A stretch of 64,000 nucleotides of DNA, from contig CM046869.1 of assembly GCA_025617745.1 (NCBI GenBank), positions 6,906,244-6,970,243 on the forward strand, in the 5' to 3' direction. The stretch is from Heliocidaris erythrogramma. Its lineage: Eukaryota > Echinodermata > Echinoidea > Camarodonta > Echinometridae. The notes under the pieces are model-generated. The model ran no database searches, was not told where the DNA came from, and saw only the letters and a program-made list of their open reading frames with translations. Made by a program: the position numbers and the translations under genes. Shown here in pieces: positions 44,892-56,005 of this stretch. Every line of letters begins with the position of its first letter. The first letter of the stretch is position 1.

Positions 44892-45337
44892 ATGGCTAGA
44901 GTGCCCATGTCTGCGCACACGCGTAACTGCGCGATTCTAATAAAACAAAACACGCAACGAACACAAACTTTTCATCTTTATCATAGCAATAGGTATTCAA
45001 GCAACAAACGAGTCAAAATATTGATAAAAGGTGTAATTTCATTCATTTTATTCACAAGCCTCAAAATGTTGTTGTTCACGCCAAAACTCACGAACTGCGT
45101 GTAAAATGAAAGGGTGCGCAGACATGGGCACCATTGTTTTTTCAATGTTGAAATGACACGGCCGCCGTTTCTTGCCGTAAATGGCATTGTTCTTGCTCTA
45201 ACTTTGATGAGAATTTTTGCAAACATACTCTTTAGAATATCAGGAAAAATATAAATTTAAGCTTTAGAGGAATATTAAAAAAATTTGTGTGAATTTCAGG
45301 TCAAAACCTTAGGTGCGCAGACATAGGGCTCCCCATC
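44892..45337. mobile_element. ~446-bp MITE, copy 2 of the 23089 pair
   Basis: Inverted ends GCCCATGTCTGCGCAC and GTGCGCAGACATAGGGC. Long shared blocks with 23089-23559 include GAAATGACACGGCCGCC and ATGGCATTGTTCTTGCTC. Confidence 0.82.
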
Positions 45338-45767
45338 ATACATAAATTATTATGAAAGGACTTGAATAATCTCTGAATAATTTTCTTCTTTATTGAATTT
45401 GCAAATTGCACATTATTAAACTGAATGCATCTTTGACGGAGCAGTGACAGCACTTGCTTGGATTTCTTTCATTTATATTCCCTTTTATGCTTTCCTTTAA
45501 CACTTTATACTTGTGGCTATTGCACCCGCCCCCCACATGTTTTCTGCTTAGTGTAAAGTGGAATACTGCACATACCACATACATTTGGTACATAAAAAGG
45601 ATGATTGTCTATTATGAACTGCTACATGTATTAGATGATGTACATATAAATGTGTGTATGCTTGATCCAAACTATCAATTAGAATTGAAGTATTATCATA
45701 TTTCATATCTTTCCTTCATGATACATGGATGTTTTTACTAACATCCAGTTCCCTTATGACATGCTTA

Positions 45768-46660
45768 GGGCGATTCCTTGCAATGTGTTCCGTACGACAT
45801 ATGTGACCCTCCACCACAAAACGACCAATATATCGGAAATTTGGGTTTTTTTAATTTCAACATAGTTTGAAAGCCTAGATTCTAAGCTTTAAAATGATAT
45901 ATAATTTGTCTTGTATGGACCAAGCAAACCCTTGTAAATTACAATGAGAATGTCGACGTGTCAGACAGGCTAATGACCAAAACAATGGAGAAAACGGGCT
46001 CTAAAGAAGAGTGACCATTTAAGAGTACCTAATCCGTGTCCTATTGTTTGTCGCACAAAAAAAAACCTTGAGTCAAAACTCCCCAGCATACACTGTGAAG
46101 TACGAATTGGATTGGCTTGAAACTTTCTATACCTTCAGAACAGATATATTTCTTTGTTTCTTTACATTTTGAATATCAGACGGTGCATAGTTTTTAAGCT
46201 ACATGTATACAAGAAAAGCGATGTGAAGTACAATCCCAGCAAGTTGACACACAGAGTTTGAATGTCAAGGAAAACATGGTCATTTTGAATGAGAGTAAAA
46301 AATATTTAAACAAGGTATTTTAACCTGAAATTTTGTCAGATGGTAGATTATTAAATGATCTTTCAGAAAATATAAAAAAATTAAAATCAAAATTTCCACC
46401 CCAAACCACCTTTTACAGCTGTTTACTCTTAAACTCCCATTGCGACTTATTGGTTGTTTTGTGGTGGAGGGTCACATATGACATTTTTCCATATACATGT
46501 ACATGTATTTCATCCATAAGTGAAATTTTCTGATAACACCTTGACTAGAGATACCAGAAAGAACAATTATTCAATGGTTATATCAAGAGATTACTCATTT
46601 CTGGATGAAATATGTGGATAAAAGACATATGTCGTACGGGACACATTGCACAGAATCGCC
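45768..46660. mobile_element. Outer MITE, split by a second element
   Basis: Left end GGGCGATTCCTTGCAATGTG...CGTACGACATATG; right end CATATGTCGTACGGG...CACATTGCACAGAATCGCC. These are inverted arms of about 37 bp. Homology of the arms continues (GACATTTTTCC versus GGATAAAAGAC) only if 45804-46474 plus one target copy are removed, giving an original size of about 215 bp. Confidence 0.82.
45804..46474. mobile_element. Inner 671-bp MITE nested in the outer one
   Basis: Starts TGACCCTCCACCACAAAAC and ends GTTTTGTGGTGGAGGGTCA, with 26 of 27 terminal bases inverted-identical. CATATG lies on both sides (45798-45803 and 46475-46480). Because CATATG is a palindrome, the true duplication could be 4 (ATAT) to 6 bp. 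No coding capacity. Confidence 0.85.
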
Positions 46661-47018
46661 ATTTGATTTAGACGTGGCATCCTTGTATTACCAATAAGCT
46701 ACATGGTACAAATTCAGTATACTGTAAATGTAGGTTGAGAAATACATAATTTTTTCACACCTCAATTTTGCCTCTTTCATTGCAGAAAATTGTGAATTTA
46801 TGGCTATGAAAACTGACAGAAACCATCATTATGCTATTAAAGATTAGCCATGATAGCTTGTCCGAACCTGAGCCATGTTTTGTTTATGTTACAATCAAAT
46901 GTACTTTTTTGAATATCTTTGACATCTTTCATAACTAAACAGGTGTTTGTACTTAAAAAAGAAATCTTCTTTATGCAAGATAAAAAAAGTTTTCAACTTG
47001 GCGGAAAATTTCCAGGCA

Positions 47019-47062
47019 TTTTGACCTGCATTGTCGCTAAAAAGCCACAATGCAGGTCAAAA
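47019..47062 (+). repeat. Perfect 16-bp hairpin
   Basis: TTTTGACCTGCATTGT (47019-47034) and its exact reverse complement (47047-47062) with a 12-nt loop. Could be the core of a larger degenerate MITE. Confidence 0.8.
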
Positions 47063-47181
47063 ATGTATGATTTGAGCTGCGTTTTGCACAGTGAAGGGAT
47101 GAAGAAGATTTTTCAAGGAATACGTACACACTACACAGTTGATTAAACTTATGGGATCATTTTACATCAGCTTGAAATCCA

Positions 47182-47404
47182 GGGGTGGTATTCTGAGATT
47201 TATTCTATCTTGATTTTAGTGAAAATATTTTAATTGTCATTTTAAATTGCAACATTTCATTGGTGTTTGCGCCAATGAATTCCGCGTACGCATCCACTTT
47301 TGCGCAGTCATTTACCAATGATGCGCCATAAGTGTACATTTTGTTATGACAATTAGAATTATTTCACTAAAATCAAGATAAAATAAATCTCAGAATACCA
47401 CCCC
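47182..47404. mobile_element. 223-bp foldback MITE
   Basis: Starts GGGGTGGTATTCTGAGATTT and ends AAATCTCAGAATACCACCCC. Inner parts TTGATTTTAGTGAAA and TTTCACTAAAATCAA extend the arms. No clear target duplication. Confidence 0.85.
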
Positions 47405-47420
47405 AGGGCAGCGTATAAGA

Positions 47421-47496
47421 ACAAGTTCGCCGACATCCCATTGAAACGCGTGTATTAAATTTAACATGCGTTTTAATGGGATGTCGGCGAACTTGT
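47421..47496. repeat. 76-bp near-perfect palindrome
   Basis: Arms ACAAGTTCGCCGACATCCCA... and ...TGGGATGTCGGCGAACTTGT, about 33 bp each with two mismatches. It starts only 16 bp after the preceding MITE. Confidence 0.85.
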
Positions 47497-48679
47497 ACTG
47501 ATGCCGGTTTGATGAAACGAAGCCCAGGCTTCCAAGCTTCCAAGCTTACATGCTTTACCCAGCTTGTTGCATAACATAAAGATACAGGCTGCCTTTAAAA
47601 CCTTCTACTGTAAATCATTCCAATATTAAACTCCATGGACCTACATGTATTTCACATGGCTGTTAAAATAAGATTAACCACTTCTAGTACATGTACATGT
47701 AAGTGATAAAATGATTTTAGTTGTGTAACTTTGAATACTTATCTGAGCTTGTGGCTTTAAAGCACATACACTGTAGCCATTATTTTTCCTTTTTATTGTG
47801 TTGTGTAATGTATGTACATTGTAGGTTAACGTACATTTTACGTCTTACATTTATTTTTGAAATGTTAACATGATTGAAGGAAAACGTGCTCATTGCATAC
47901 ATGTAGGTGTAGTAGTGCATGATTTTGTTGTTTTCAATTTTGCACATGTACTGATTCCTCAGCTACAATTGTGGATTCATTCATTCGTATGATCCAATTA
48001 CATGTATGCATCTATAGTTGTTAACATAGCATCTTTGTGAGAAATGCTTTTTTTATTTTTATTTTATTTAATCATGGAAGACATGTGTTGAAAGTTGAGC
48101 TTTACTCAAGTTGCTGTAAACAGAACCTCCTAAACAGTGCCATCATTTAACAGGATTTGAAAAAAACATCTGTGCATCTAATTTTGCCATAAATCACCAT
48201 TATCCCTTATAGTTTGCAGGCAATTTTCTGTATTTGCAAGTCAAAAGTGATAGTTTGAAATTTAAAAAATGCTTATTGTCCAAGCAATATATTTTTGTTA
48301 AAATTAGAAATAAAATGCAACTGATGTCTAATTATTATCTTAATTTAGGAATGACTGAAAGATGGCGCTGTTAAAATTCTGCTATTTTAAGGCAGCTTTA
48401 AATTGAAAACTAGTGCTGTATCTCATTTATGTTTCAACTCTGTATTCTTTTCCTAAAAGGTGGATGATAAACACTTAATTATCAACATGTAAGAATGTCA
48501 TTTCCCCCAAAATATTAGCAATGATAGACTTTTTGGTATTGGAAGGTTATACAGTGTATGTTTGATGCTTGCTAATCAGCTTTTTCCATTCTCACTCATC
48601 TTTTCCAATTTAGCATACTCCCCCGCAAAATGATAGAGTTTCTTGACGGTGTACAACTTTCTTTTCTTTTCTTGTGCAG

Positions 48680-50031
48680 GTACGTTTGTAACTGCTTTGA
48701 TACAGGATTCGATGGACCTCTATGCACCAATAATATCAACGACTGTGCCTCCAACCCCTGCCAAAATGAAGGGACATGTCTGGATGGCATCAAGTACTAT
48801 AACTGTTCCTGTTACCTAGGTTATGAAGGCATCAATTGCGAAATTGACATCAACGAATGTGATTCAGGCCCTTGCCAAAACGGGGCCACCTGTCTTCAGT
48901 TGTCTGATCTGTCCCTCTATCAGCCAGGAAACCAATACAGTGATTATGTCCCGGATGTCTTCAGTTACGCCAATGCCAGTGGCTACGTCTGCGTCTGTCT
49001 AGCTGGTTTTGAAGGGGTGGACTGTGAGGTGAACATTGACGAATGCGCATCTGATCCTTGCCTGAATGGTGCAACTTGTAATGATAGTGTAAACGGGTTC
49101 GACTGTCAGTGTGAAAATGGTTATGATGGAGTCCTTTGTGATAATGATATAAACGAATGTGTGTCAGATCCATGCCTAAATGGAGGGACTTGTGAAGATC
49201 TGATAGGTGGATTTTACTGCCACTGTATTTCAGGAGAATTTGGGAATACAAGGTGTGATGTGGCGCTGACAGCCTGCATTGACAATACGCAGTGCCTAAA
49301 CGGGGCGACCTGCCAGCCGTATTATAGTGAGGGAGCTCAGCGTTTCTCGTGTGCCTGCCCACCAGGATATGGAGGAGAGTACTGTGCTGATGATACAAGT
49401 GCTAGCTTCTATGGTACTGGCGAATATCTTGAGTATACCTTTAAATCTGCTCTCGCTTTTCAATTTTCCCTTTCATTTGCAACTACCATACCCAGTGGGC
49501 ATTTGCTCCAATCCTTCTCTCTAGGCGATTCGTTGACAGTTGAAATGGTGGATGGTTCTCTGTTTGTGACCTGCTTTGAGGATATGTCAGGGGAATTTCT
49601 GACGATTGAAGGTGTTGGTTCTAGTCTTGATGATGGAGAGTGGCATAATTTTGGAATAAATCTTTACAACCCTTCTCCACAATATGGTATCCCAGGCTCT
49701 ATTCAGGTGACTGTAACATCAGACACATGTCCGAATACCTGCAGTAGAACAGGCAACTTTACCTTCACACTTGCTGTCTTCAGCAACGTTTACTTTGGCC
49801 ATGTGCCTACAACTTACGTAGGACCTAAACCCAACAATGCCTACACTGGATGCATGAGGGATGTACAGCAATCTTCATCAATAAATGAATTCATAATGCC
49901 TGAGAGTGGCTGTTCCAGGACCCCACAGTGCAACCCCGACCCATGCAATGGGCAAGGAGACTGTACTGATCTCTGGTGGTCTTACACCTGCCAGTGTCAG
50001 CTTGGATACACTGGATCAAGTTGTGCAACAA
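48680..50031 (+). CDS. crb: crb exon 6: EGFs, LamG2 and one EGF
   Basis: 1352 nt, phase 2 in, phase 1 out. It finishes the split EGF (YVCNC), then INDC, INEC, IDEC, INEC and LTAC modules. LamG2 follows from about residue 807 (FYGTGEYLEYTF) to 975 (YTGCMRDV, SGCSRTPQC), then an EGF (CNPDPC...WWSYTCQC). One EGF (DINECDSGPC) has about 23 extra residues between its third and fifth cysteines (QLSDLSLYQPGNQYSDYV...). LamG2 contains two extra close cysteines (CPNTC). Confidence 0.95.
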
Positions 50032-50483
50032 GTGAGTACAGTACATATTGAACCTACATGATGCACTTTGGAAAGGTAATGGACAGATGTATAAGCTCAT
50101 TGGGAGCTGCACTGTGGAACAACCCTGTATGATTTTAAAACTAACCATATTGAGACATTTATATTTTTGTGAATTATTTAGTCAAGGCTTTTTTTTTTTA
50201 AAGGCAGTTTCAGGTTTCATTCTGTCCCATCATTCGCTGAGATGATTTAACCATGTATGATCTGCCTCAACGTAACATTTAAACTCTTAAGGTTACCCAT
50301 TGTTAAGTGTGGAATTCACTTAATTTCTATGTAACTGTAGGGCTTAGATTTATATTGTTAAGTGTGTTACGCATGGTGCTGCGGCATATGCTCCGGCGAC
50401 AATTGCTTTGGTGTATATTTTGTCAAAGATATGGGTTAGGGTTTAACCCTAATAGAGCCGGGTTATTTAGACCCATCTCACAG

Positions 50484-51192
50484 CCGGGGGGGGGGCTGAT
50501 TCCGCCCCCCCCCAAGATCTCGGCCGTCCACCGCACATTCGCAACGAAAATCGGCACACACGTCGCCGACCACGTAATCTACAAAACTGTATAGTCAATT
50601 TCTCCGAGAAATTTCACAACTAATTAATTATGCTAATTTATGCATAAAATTAATGGTTTGCTCTAATTAATTAAATAAAGCCCCAAAACTGCTAATTTTT
50701 TGTATAGAGACTCTTTGTCAGATTCTGATCAAATAAACAAAAAAAAAATTCGGTGAAATCCTTTTTTTCTTATGTATTTTATTGTTTTTTTAATTTCTTA
50801 TGTATTTCTTTGTTTTTCGACTTTTTGTTTTTTATTGTTTTTTCGATGGAATTCGTCGGCGACACTATTTTAATGATAAACAACATAAAATTAATTGTTT
50901 TTAAACAGTAAAAGTAAAAATAATGAAACATTTATGAATTTTAGCTGGAAACACAATTTGCATTGGATTTGTACACGAAATCACGTTTTTGAGCAATTTT
51001 GGGTCTGACATGCACTTACGAAATGTTGCGTAACTCCGGAACCGCACGCGCGGACATCACAAATTTGGTCTCAAAAGTTGCGCAAGAGTTGAAAGAAAAA
51101 AGTCGTGAAGCGGCGTGGTGACTGCTTTTCGCGATGCGAACATATTACGCGAAACGTCGAGGGGGGGGCGGAATCCGCCCCCCCCCGGGCCT
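50484..51192. mobile_element. ~0.7-kb element with poly-G/poly-C inverted ends
   Basis: Left end CCGGGGGGGGGCTGATTCCG followed by poly-C; right end poly-G, CGGAATCCG, poly-C, GGGCC. The ends are inverted copies around an AT-rich interior (50600-51000). ATGGGTTAGGGTT occurs on both sides (near 50428 and 51192), possibly a flanking duplication. No reading frame of note. Confidence 0.6.
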
Positions 51193-51262
51193 ATGGGTTA
51201 GGGTTAATAGGGAATGGGTTTTAGGTTAGGTTTAGGGTTAGGTTTAGGGTCAGGGGGAGAGT
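51192..51262 (+). repeat. Interstitial telomere-like repeats
   Basis: Degenerate TTAGGG/GGTTTAGGGTTA units (for example GGGTTAGGGTTAATAGGG, then GGTTAGGTTTAGGG). It is G-rich on the plus strand and could form a quadruplex. Confidence 0.75.
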
Positions 51263-51586
51263 TAGTGTTAGTGTTTGGTCCAGGATTGAAGGTAGAAATT
51301 CAGAATAGTGTATGATATTGACTGCACAGCAATTGTAGTAGGAGCATGTGTCGTTCAAATGCCACACATATATCAAACACTAAGATTCACTTTTAGGCTT
51401 TCAGTAAAACTCATGTAAATTTATACTTAGTTTGACAGAATGACATTGATGACAGATGTACAACCACTCTTTATCTCTCGCTCTCAGACCGACTACTTTG
51501 TTGTTCTGAATTATTTTTACTCTTGCCTATAGAATGATGACTTTGGAGATGGTAATGTATTTGTGTACTTTTCTTTTATAACCTAG

Positions 51587-52336
51587 GCTTTGTGCAAGGA
51601 ACTTTCAGCTTTGAAGAGACTTCGAGCTATGCCATGTTTGACACCTCAGCATACCCCATCTCCAGATCAGAGAACACCATCAGACTCATCTTCCGCACCA
51701 GAGAACAGTATGGACTTCTCTTGTACACAGGAACAGGACAGGATTTCATTGTACTTGCAGTAAACAACAGTTCTCTCATTGCTGAAGTGTCCTTTGACGG
51801 TAGCACTGATCGCCTCAAGGTATCCGATTTTGTCTCTGATGGGAAGTACCATTCTCTAGAGTTCATCCAACAATCCACTAATGTGAGCCTGTCCCTGGAT
51901 TCAGCTGTGCCTCAGACGGCAGTGATTGCAAGCAGCGGGGAGCCCTCTTTTGATCAGATCTTTGTAGGAGGTGTTGCGGACTTCACTGCAGGTGGCCTAC
52001 CTGCTGCAGTGGGCTCTGAGTATTTTAAAGGATGTCTCTGGGATGTCAAGTACAACAACTACTCCCTGGAGTTCTTCCCTCTGGACATTCCGGACTTTGA
52101 GATTGACTCCATCCCTGTCGCTACCAACTCCAACGTGACCAGCATGTGCAACAGTGACAACACCTGTGACCCCGAACCCTGTGAGAACGAAGGGGTGTGC
52201 AGCGTCACCTGGAATGACTTTGAGTGCGATTGTCCCAATGGTTTTGGAGGGAAGAACTGCTCCGAGGAAACAATCTGTGCCAGGAACCCATGTCCAGGGG
52301 GAGCAGATTGTCTTGATAGAGATGATGGATATGAAT
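51587..52336 (+). CDS. crb: crb exon 7: LamG3 and two EGFs
   Basis: 250 codons, phase 1 to 1. LamG3 (FVQGTFSFEET, IRLIFRTREQYGLLLY, DGKYHSLEF, YFKGCLWDVKYN) covers residues ~1018-1205. Then one EGF (CDPEPCENEGVCSVTWNDFEC) and a second (ICARNPCPGGADC...GYE) whose last cysteine falls in the next exon. The WNDFEC and GYEC-LamG signatures are typical of Crumbs. Confidence 0.95.
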
Positions 52337-53249
52337 GTGAGTTCTGATACCTCCTATTATATGGAGATGAAAATCTTATTACATTTCTTTTTCATTGCAA
52401 CATAATATGCTTCAACCTATTGATACTGCTATGAATCAGCAAATACAAATAATGCACTTGACAAATATTTCACAGTTTAGTTGATGTGTTCAGACAAATA
52501 GATTCCCTTTTTGCAGTTAAAGACACAAAGAAAAACCTGAAGTGATGTAACAAAATTAATATGGAAATGATGCTATATTTATGTTCTTAGTTATGAATAA
52601 CATACTGTAGTTACAGAAAATGTGTTTGTTACAATAGAATAGTTGTTTGGTATTGCAGAATTGGAAAATGGCGTTGAAGAGAATTCATATGAATTCATAT
52701 TCATATGAGGGAGGCAGATATGATATTAGTTTACAAAACAAGTTTACCACTTGCTATTATGTTAATATCATGTCTGCCTGTCAAACCGGATGATTAACTC
52801 TCTATTGTTAAAACAGTTGTTATTTAAAATATTTGGAAAGGTACAATTGCCTCATTTTATCCTCCTCTCTTCATCCCTATTTCTCTCTATTTCTCTCTGT
52901 ATCCTCTTCCCATTCTCTCATTATTTTTTAATTATATTTTATCTCAAAGGGCTTTCATGCTGTCGAGCCTCGGCTTATTATGAAAACCCTCTTGTTTGAC
53001 TTCTCTTTCTATAATCCTACTGTTAGCCTTGTAGTTTAAGATATATTAATGTCATGATGTTCCATTGTATTGTATATCGCATAATTTGTATAATGTATGC
53101 ACTATTTGATGAATTGAGAAATCAAGCAGAAATAAATAAATCAAATCAAATCAAATCATATCATCTAATGGAAGAGTACTTTCATCATTGCATGATACTC
53201 ATTTCTCTTTCACTTTTAGATATTTTATATGTATTTGTTCTTATTCTAG
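52337..53249 (+). other. crb: crb intron 7
   Basis: GTGAGT to TTCTAG. At about 52,925-53,158 it has a LINE-like 3' end with the AATCA tail also seen at 20499-20529. Short inverted ATTCATATGAATTCATATTC at about 52683. Confidence 0.75.
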
Positions 53250-54187
53250 GCCTTACACCAGCTACTTTCAGTGGTTCTGGAAGCTTCATCAAGTACAACA
53301 ATTCCCTTAACACCACCCGGGATATCAGCACCATTACTCTCAGACTGAGAACACGTAGAGACTATGGCGTGATAATGCATTCTTCAAACGATGTCCTAGG
53401 TTACTTCATCACCATAGACATCCAGAATTCCACACTCTCTGTAAGGTTCTTCTTTGGCAGCCAAGCTCGCAGTCTGGGTACCCAGTATGAAATCCAACTC
53501 GGTTATCCTGTATCTGATGGTGTTTGGCATGACGTAAGGATTACCTTTGCTTCTCCGGAGGTGACACTTGCCATTGATGACTTCAATGTAACTGAACAGA
53601 TCACCTTCCAGGGTGGACTGAATGACCTGTTAAGTGGTGGCAGCGGTGGGATTGTGTACCTTGGAGGTACTGACATAACCAACAATGATTACTTTGACAT
53701 CTACACTTTCTTTGAAGGGAATCTGGATGATGTCCGCATTGGAACCTTCTTGTTGCCATTCTTCAACCAGTCAGTCTATAATGCTACCAATGAGGAACAG
53801 TTCTATGCTGCTTCCATGACTGGTGTCACCACTGGTGATTCCGGTCGCGATGTTTGCTCATCGTCCCCCTGTCAGAACGGGGGCAATTGCACCGATCAGT
53901 GGAATGCATACGCTTGTGTATGCCTCCTAGGATTTACCGGGGACCACTGTGAGACGGACATCAATGAGTGTGACCCGGATCCTTGTCAGTTTGGCTCAAC
54001 ATGTTTTGACATGGTGAATGGATATGAATGCTTCTGTAGACCGGGGTATGAAGGCACCAACTGTAGCCAGGATATCAATGAGTGTGCATCGGATCCCTGT
54101 CAGAATGGTGGGACTTGCACAGAAGGCATCGCAGAATTCACATGTGCTTGTCCTCCAGAGTTCACCGGGAGAATGTGTGAATTCAAC
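53250..54187 (+). CDS. crb: crb exon 8: LamG4 and three EGFs
   Basis: 938 nt, phase 1 in, phase 0 out: AAC|GTAAGT. The split codon completes GYEC. LamG4 ([48 protein letters not shown]) spans about 1270-1468. EGFs [17 protein letters not shown] and INECASDPC follow, the latter two with the calcium-binding signature. Confidence 0.95.
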
Positions 54188-55227
54188 GTAAGTTCTGGGA
54201 GCGATTCAGCTCTACTCATATTTGTTGTAGTAAAAATCTACTCGCTCTCTCGCTCTCTCTCTCTCTATTTCCTTGTCATTCTCTCTCCTTTACTCTCAGT
54301 CTTTCATTTTGTTTCTCTGTATCTCTCTCCTTTCCCCTCTCCTATTTTGCTCTACACACTCTCTTCCTTTTCTTCTTTTCCATGATGATTTAATATTGTC
54401 AGCTTAAAGCTAGAAGGGCATTATACTCTTATCCTTTGACAAAGAGTTGGCCCCTTTCTAGCTCTCAACAGATGATATTAAGGGTTGTTATACAATAATG
54501 GACTAATTTATTTTAATGTTCACAATTTAATTTTACAATTTTTATATTTTTATAGATATTTCATAATTCTAATTTTTATGTCAGTTACTGGTATATTTTC
54601 ATATGAATGCTGTATTTCATAAATAGAACAATTTCAGTTCCCGAGCTGCATGTTTTTATGACAATAAAATTACTGTTACAAATACAGTTTTGAATTTTAC
54701 CCTGAATACAATGAAAAATAAAAAAAATGGATACATACACGTAACATTATTTCCCTTTGCATGAATTTAGAATCGTTGATACTTGATGATTGCCTTCTAG
54801 GACTCTCTTATCACCAATTTATTATCTATACCAAAAGTAATTATGAATAATTACTGTTTGAAATCGACTTTGGAAAGGCTAGAGTGTAAAGAGTGAAGAA
54901 ATTCTGTCATATCAAAAAGTAAAAAGGCCCAGCTACGTGTACATTTATGACACATTTGAATGAAAAAGGATATTGATCTATATTTTAAAGTGGAATATTT
55001 ATGATTATCATTTTCATTCAATATCTCTAGAAACAAAATTATTCAGGTAAACACTTCATCTACATGTAAGTGGTATTCAAGTAAAAATTATAATCTGTTT
55101 CTCAAGTTAACATTGTATCCATCAATTCACAGCTGCAATTACAGCAAATTTGCACTGAACTAGGCAAAAAAAGTAAGAAAAAATTAAGAAACTAAACTAT
55201 ATGTGTTTCAATTTTTTTTTCTGGTAG
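54188..55227 (+). other. crb: crb intron 8
   Basis: GTAAGT to CTGGTAG. Starts with a (CT)n tract (about 54240-54370); the remainder is AT-rich with nothing recognised. Confidence 0.8.
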
Positions 55228-55567
55228 ATATCTGAGTCATGTGATAATGACCCTTGCCTGAATGGAGGGACATGTACGGATGTTCCCACTCCTTCTCCTG
55301 GTGCCGACGGCTTCACGTGTGAATGTGTGGAAGGATACGAGGGGGCACGATGTGCGTACGAGACCGACTACTGTGCTAATGTCACGTGCCAGAACGGAGC
55401 TACGTGTGTTTCGAATATAACATTGTTGACGTATGATTGTCAGTGCATTACTGGTTTCACAGGAGACCTGTGCGAGACGAATATCAATGATTGCCAACCT
55501 AATGCTTGTCTGAATGGAGCGAAATGTATAGATGGTGTGAATGAGTACACCTGTGACTGCTCGCCAG
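55228..55567 (+). CDS. crb: crb exon 9: three EGF modules
   Basis: 340 nt, the only exon entered in phase 0, leaving in phase 1. EGFs begin ESCDNDPC, DYCANVTC and INDCQPNAC; the third ends in the next exon (CDCSPG|Y). The first has a long loop (DVPTPSPGADGF). Confidence 0.93.
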
Positions 55568-55885
55568 GTAAATTAGTGATAGGTTGAACTTGAATTTGCA
55601 TTAACCATTTGATTATTTGATTGTTTCATGAGCAAAATTATGTATTTATGATTGGTAACACAAGATGATTAATAAATAGATATTTGCAGTTTGGATTTGA
55701 TGAAATGGTATGATTTTTTTTCAAAGACCCTTTCCAAATTTAACCATACTGTTATTAAGACCATTGTTGATTGAAAAAAATTTACTTAAGGATGTTGATT
55801 ACTAAACTACATTCGGCTTTAGATACGCATGTTCTTTTGCATTGCTTCTTCTTTATTTCTTTGTCTCCTTTTTATATGATTTTAG
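55568..55885 (+). other. crb: crb intron 9
   Basis: 318 bp, GTAAAT to TTTTAG. Nothing seen in it. Confidence 0.8.
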
Positions 55886-56005
55886 GCTACATTGGTCAGA
55901 ACTGTGGAACTGATATCGATGAATGCTTATCTAATCCGTGCTATTCTGGAACATGTAATAATCTAATCAGTAATTACACATGCTCATGCCCTGATAACTA
56001 TGAAG
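55886..56005 (+). CDS. crb: crb exon 10: end of one EGF and most of another
   Basis: 40 codons, phase 1 to 1. GYIGQNC closes the previous module; DIDECLSNPC...CSCPDNYE is a calcium-binding EGF with a CLSNPC O-glucose site, completed by exon 11 (GLQC). Confidence 0.92.

Larger units (their letters stand above)
42731..48679 (+). other. crb: crb intron 5 (~5.9 kb)
   Basis: GTGAGT to GTGCAG. Contains a tRNA-derived SINE and several MITEs, listed separately. The rest (for example 43,450-44,580 and 47,500-48,660) is AT-rich with no exon recognised. Confidence 0.85.
50032..51586 (+). other. crb: crb intron 6
   Basis: GTGAGT to ACCTAG. Contains the G-rich-ended element at 50484-51192 and telomere-like sequence next to it. 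Otherwise no feature seen. Confidence 0.85.
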
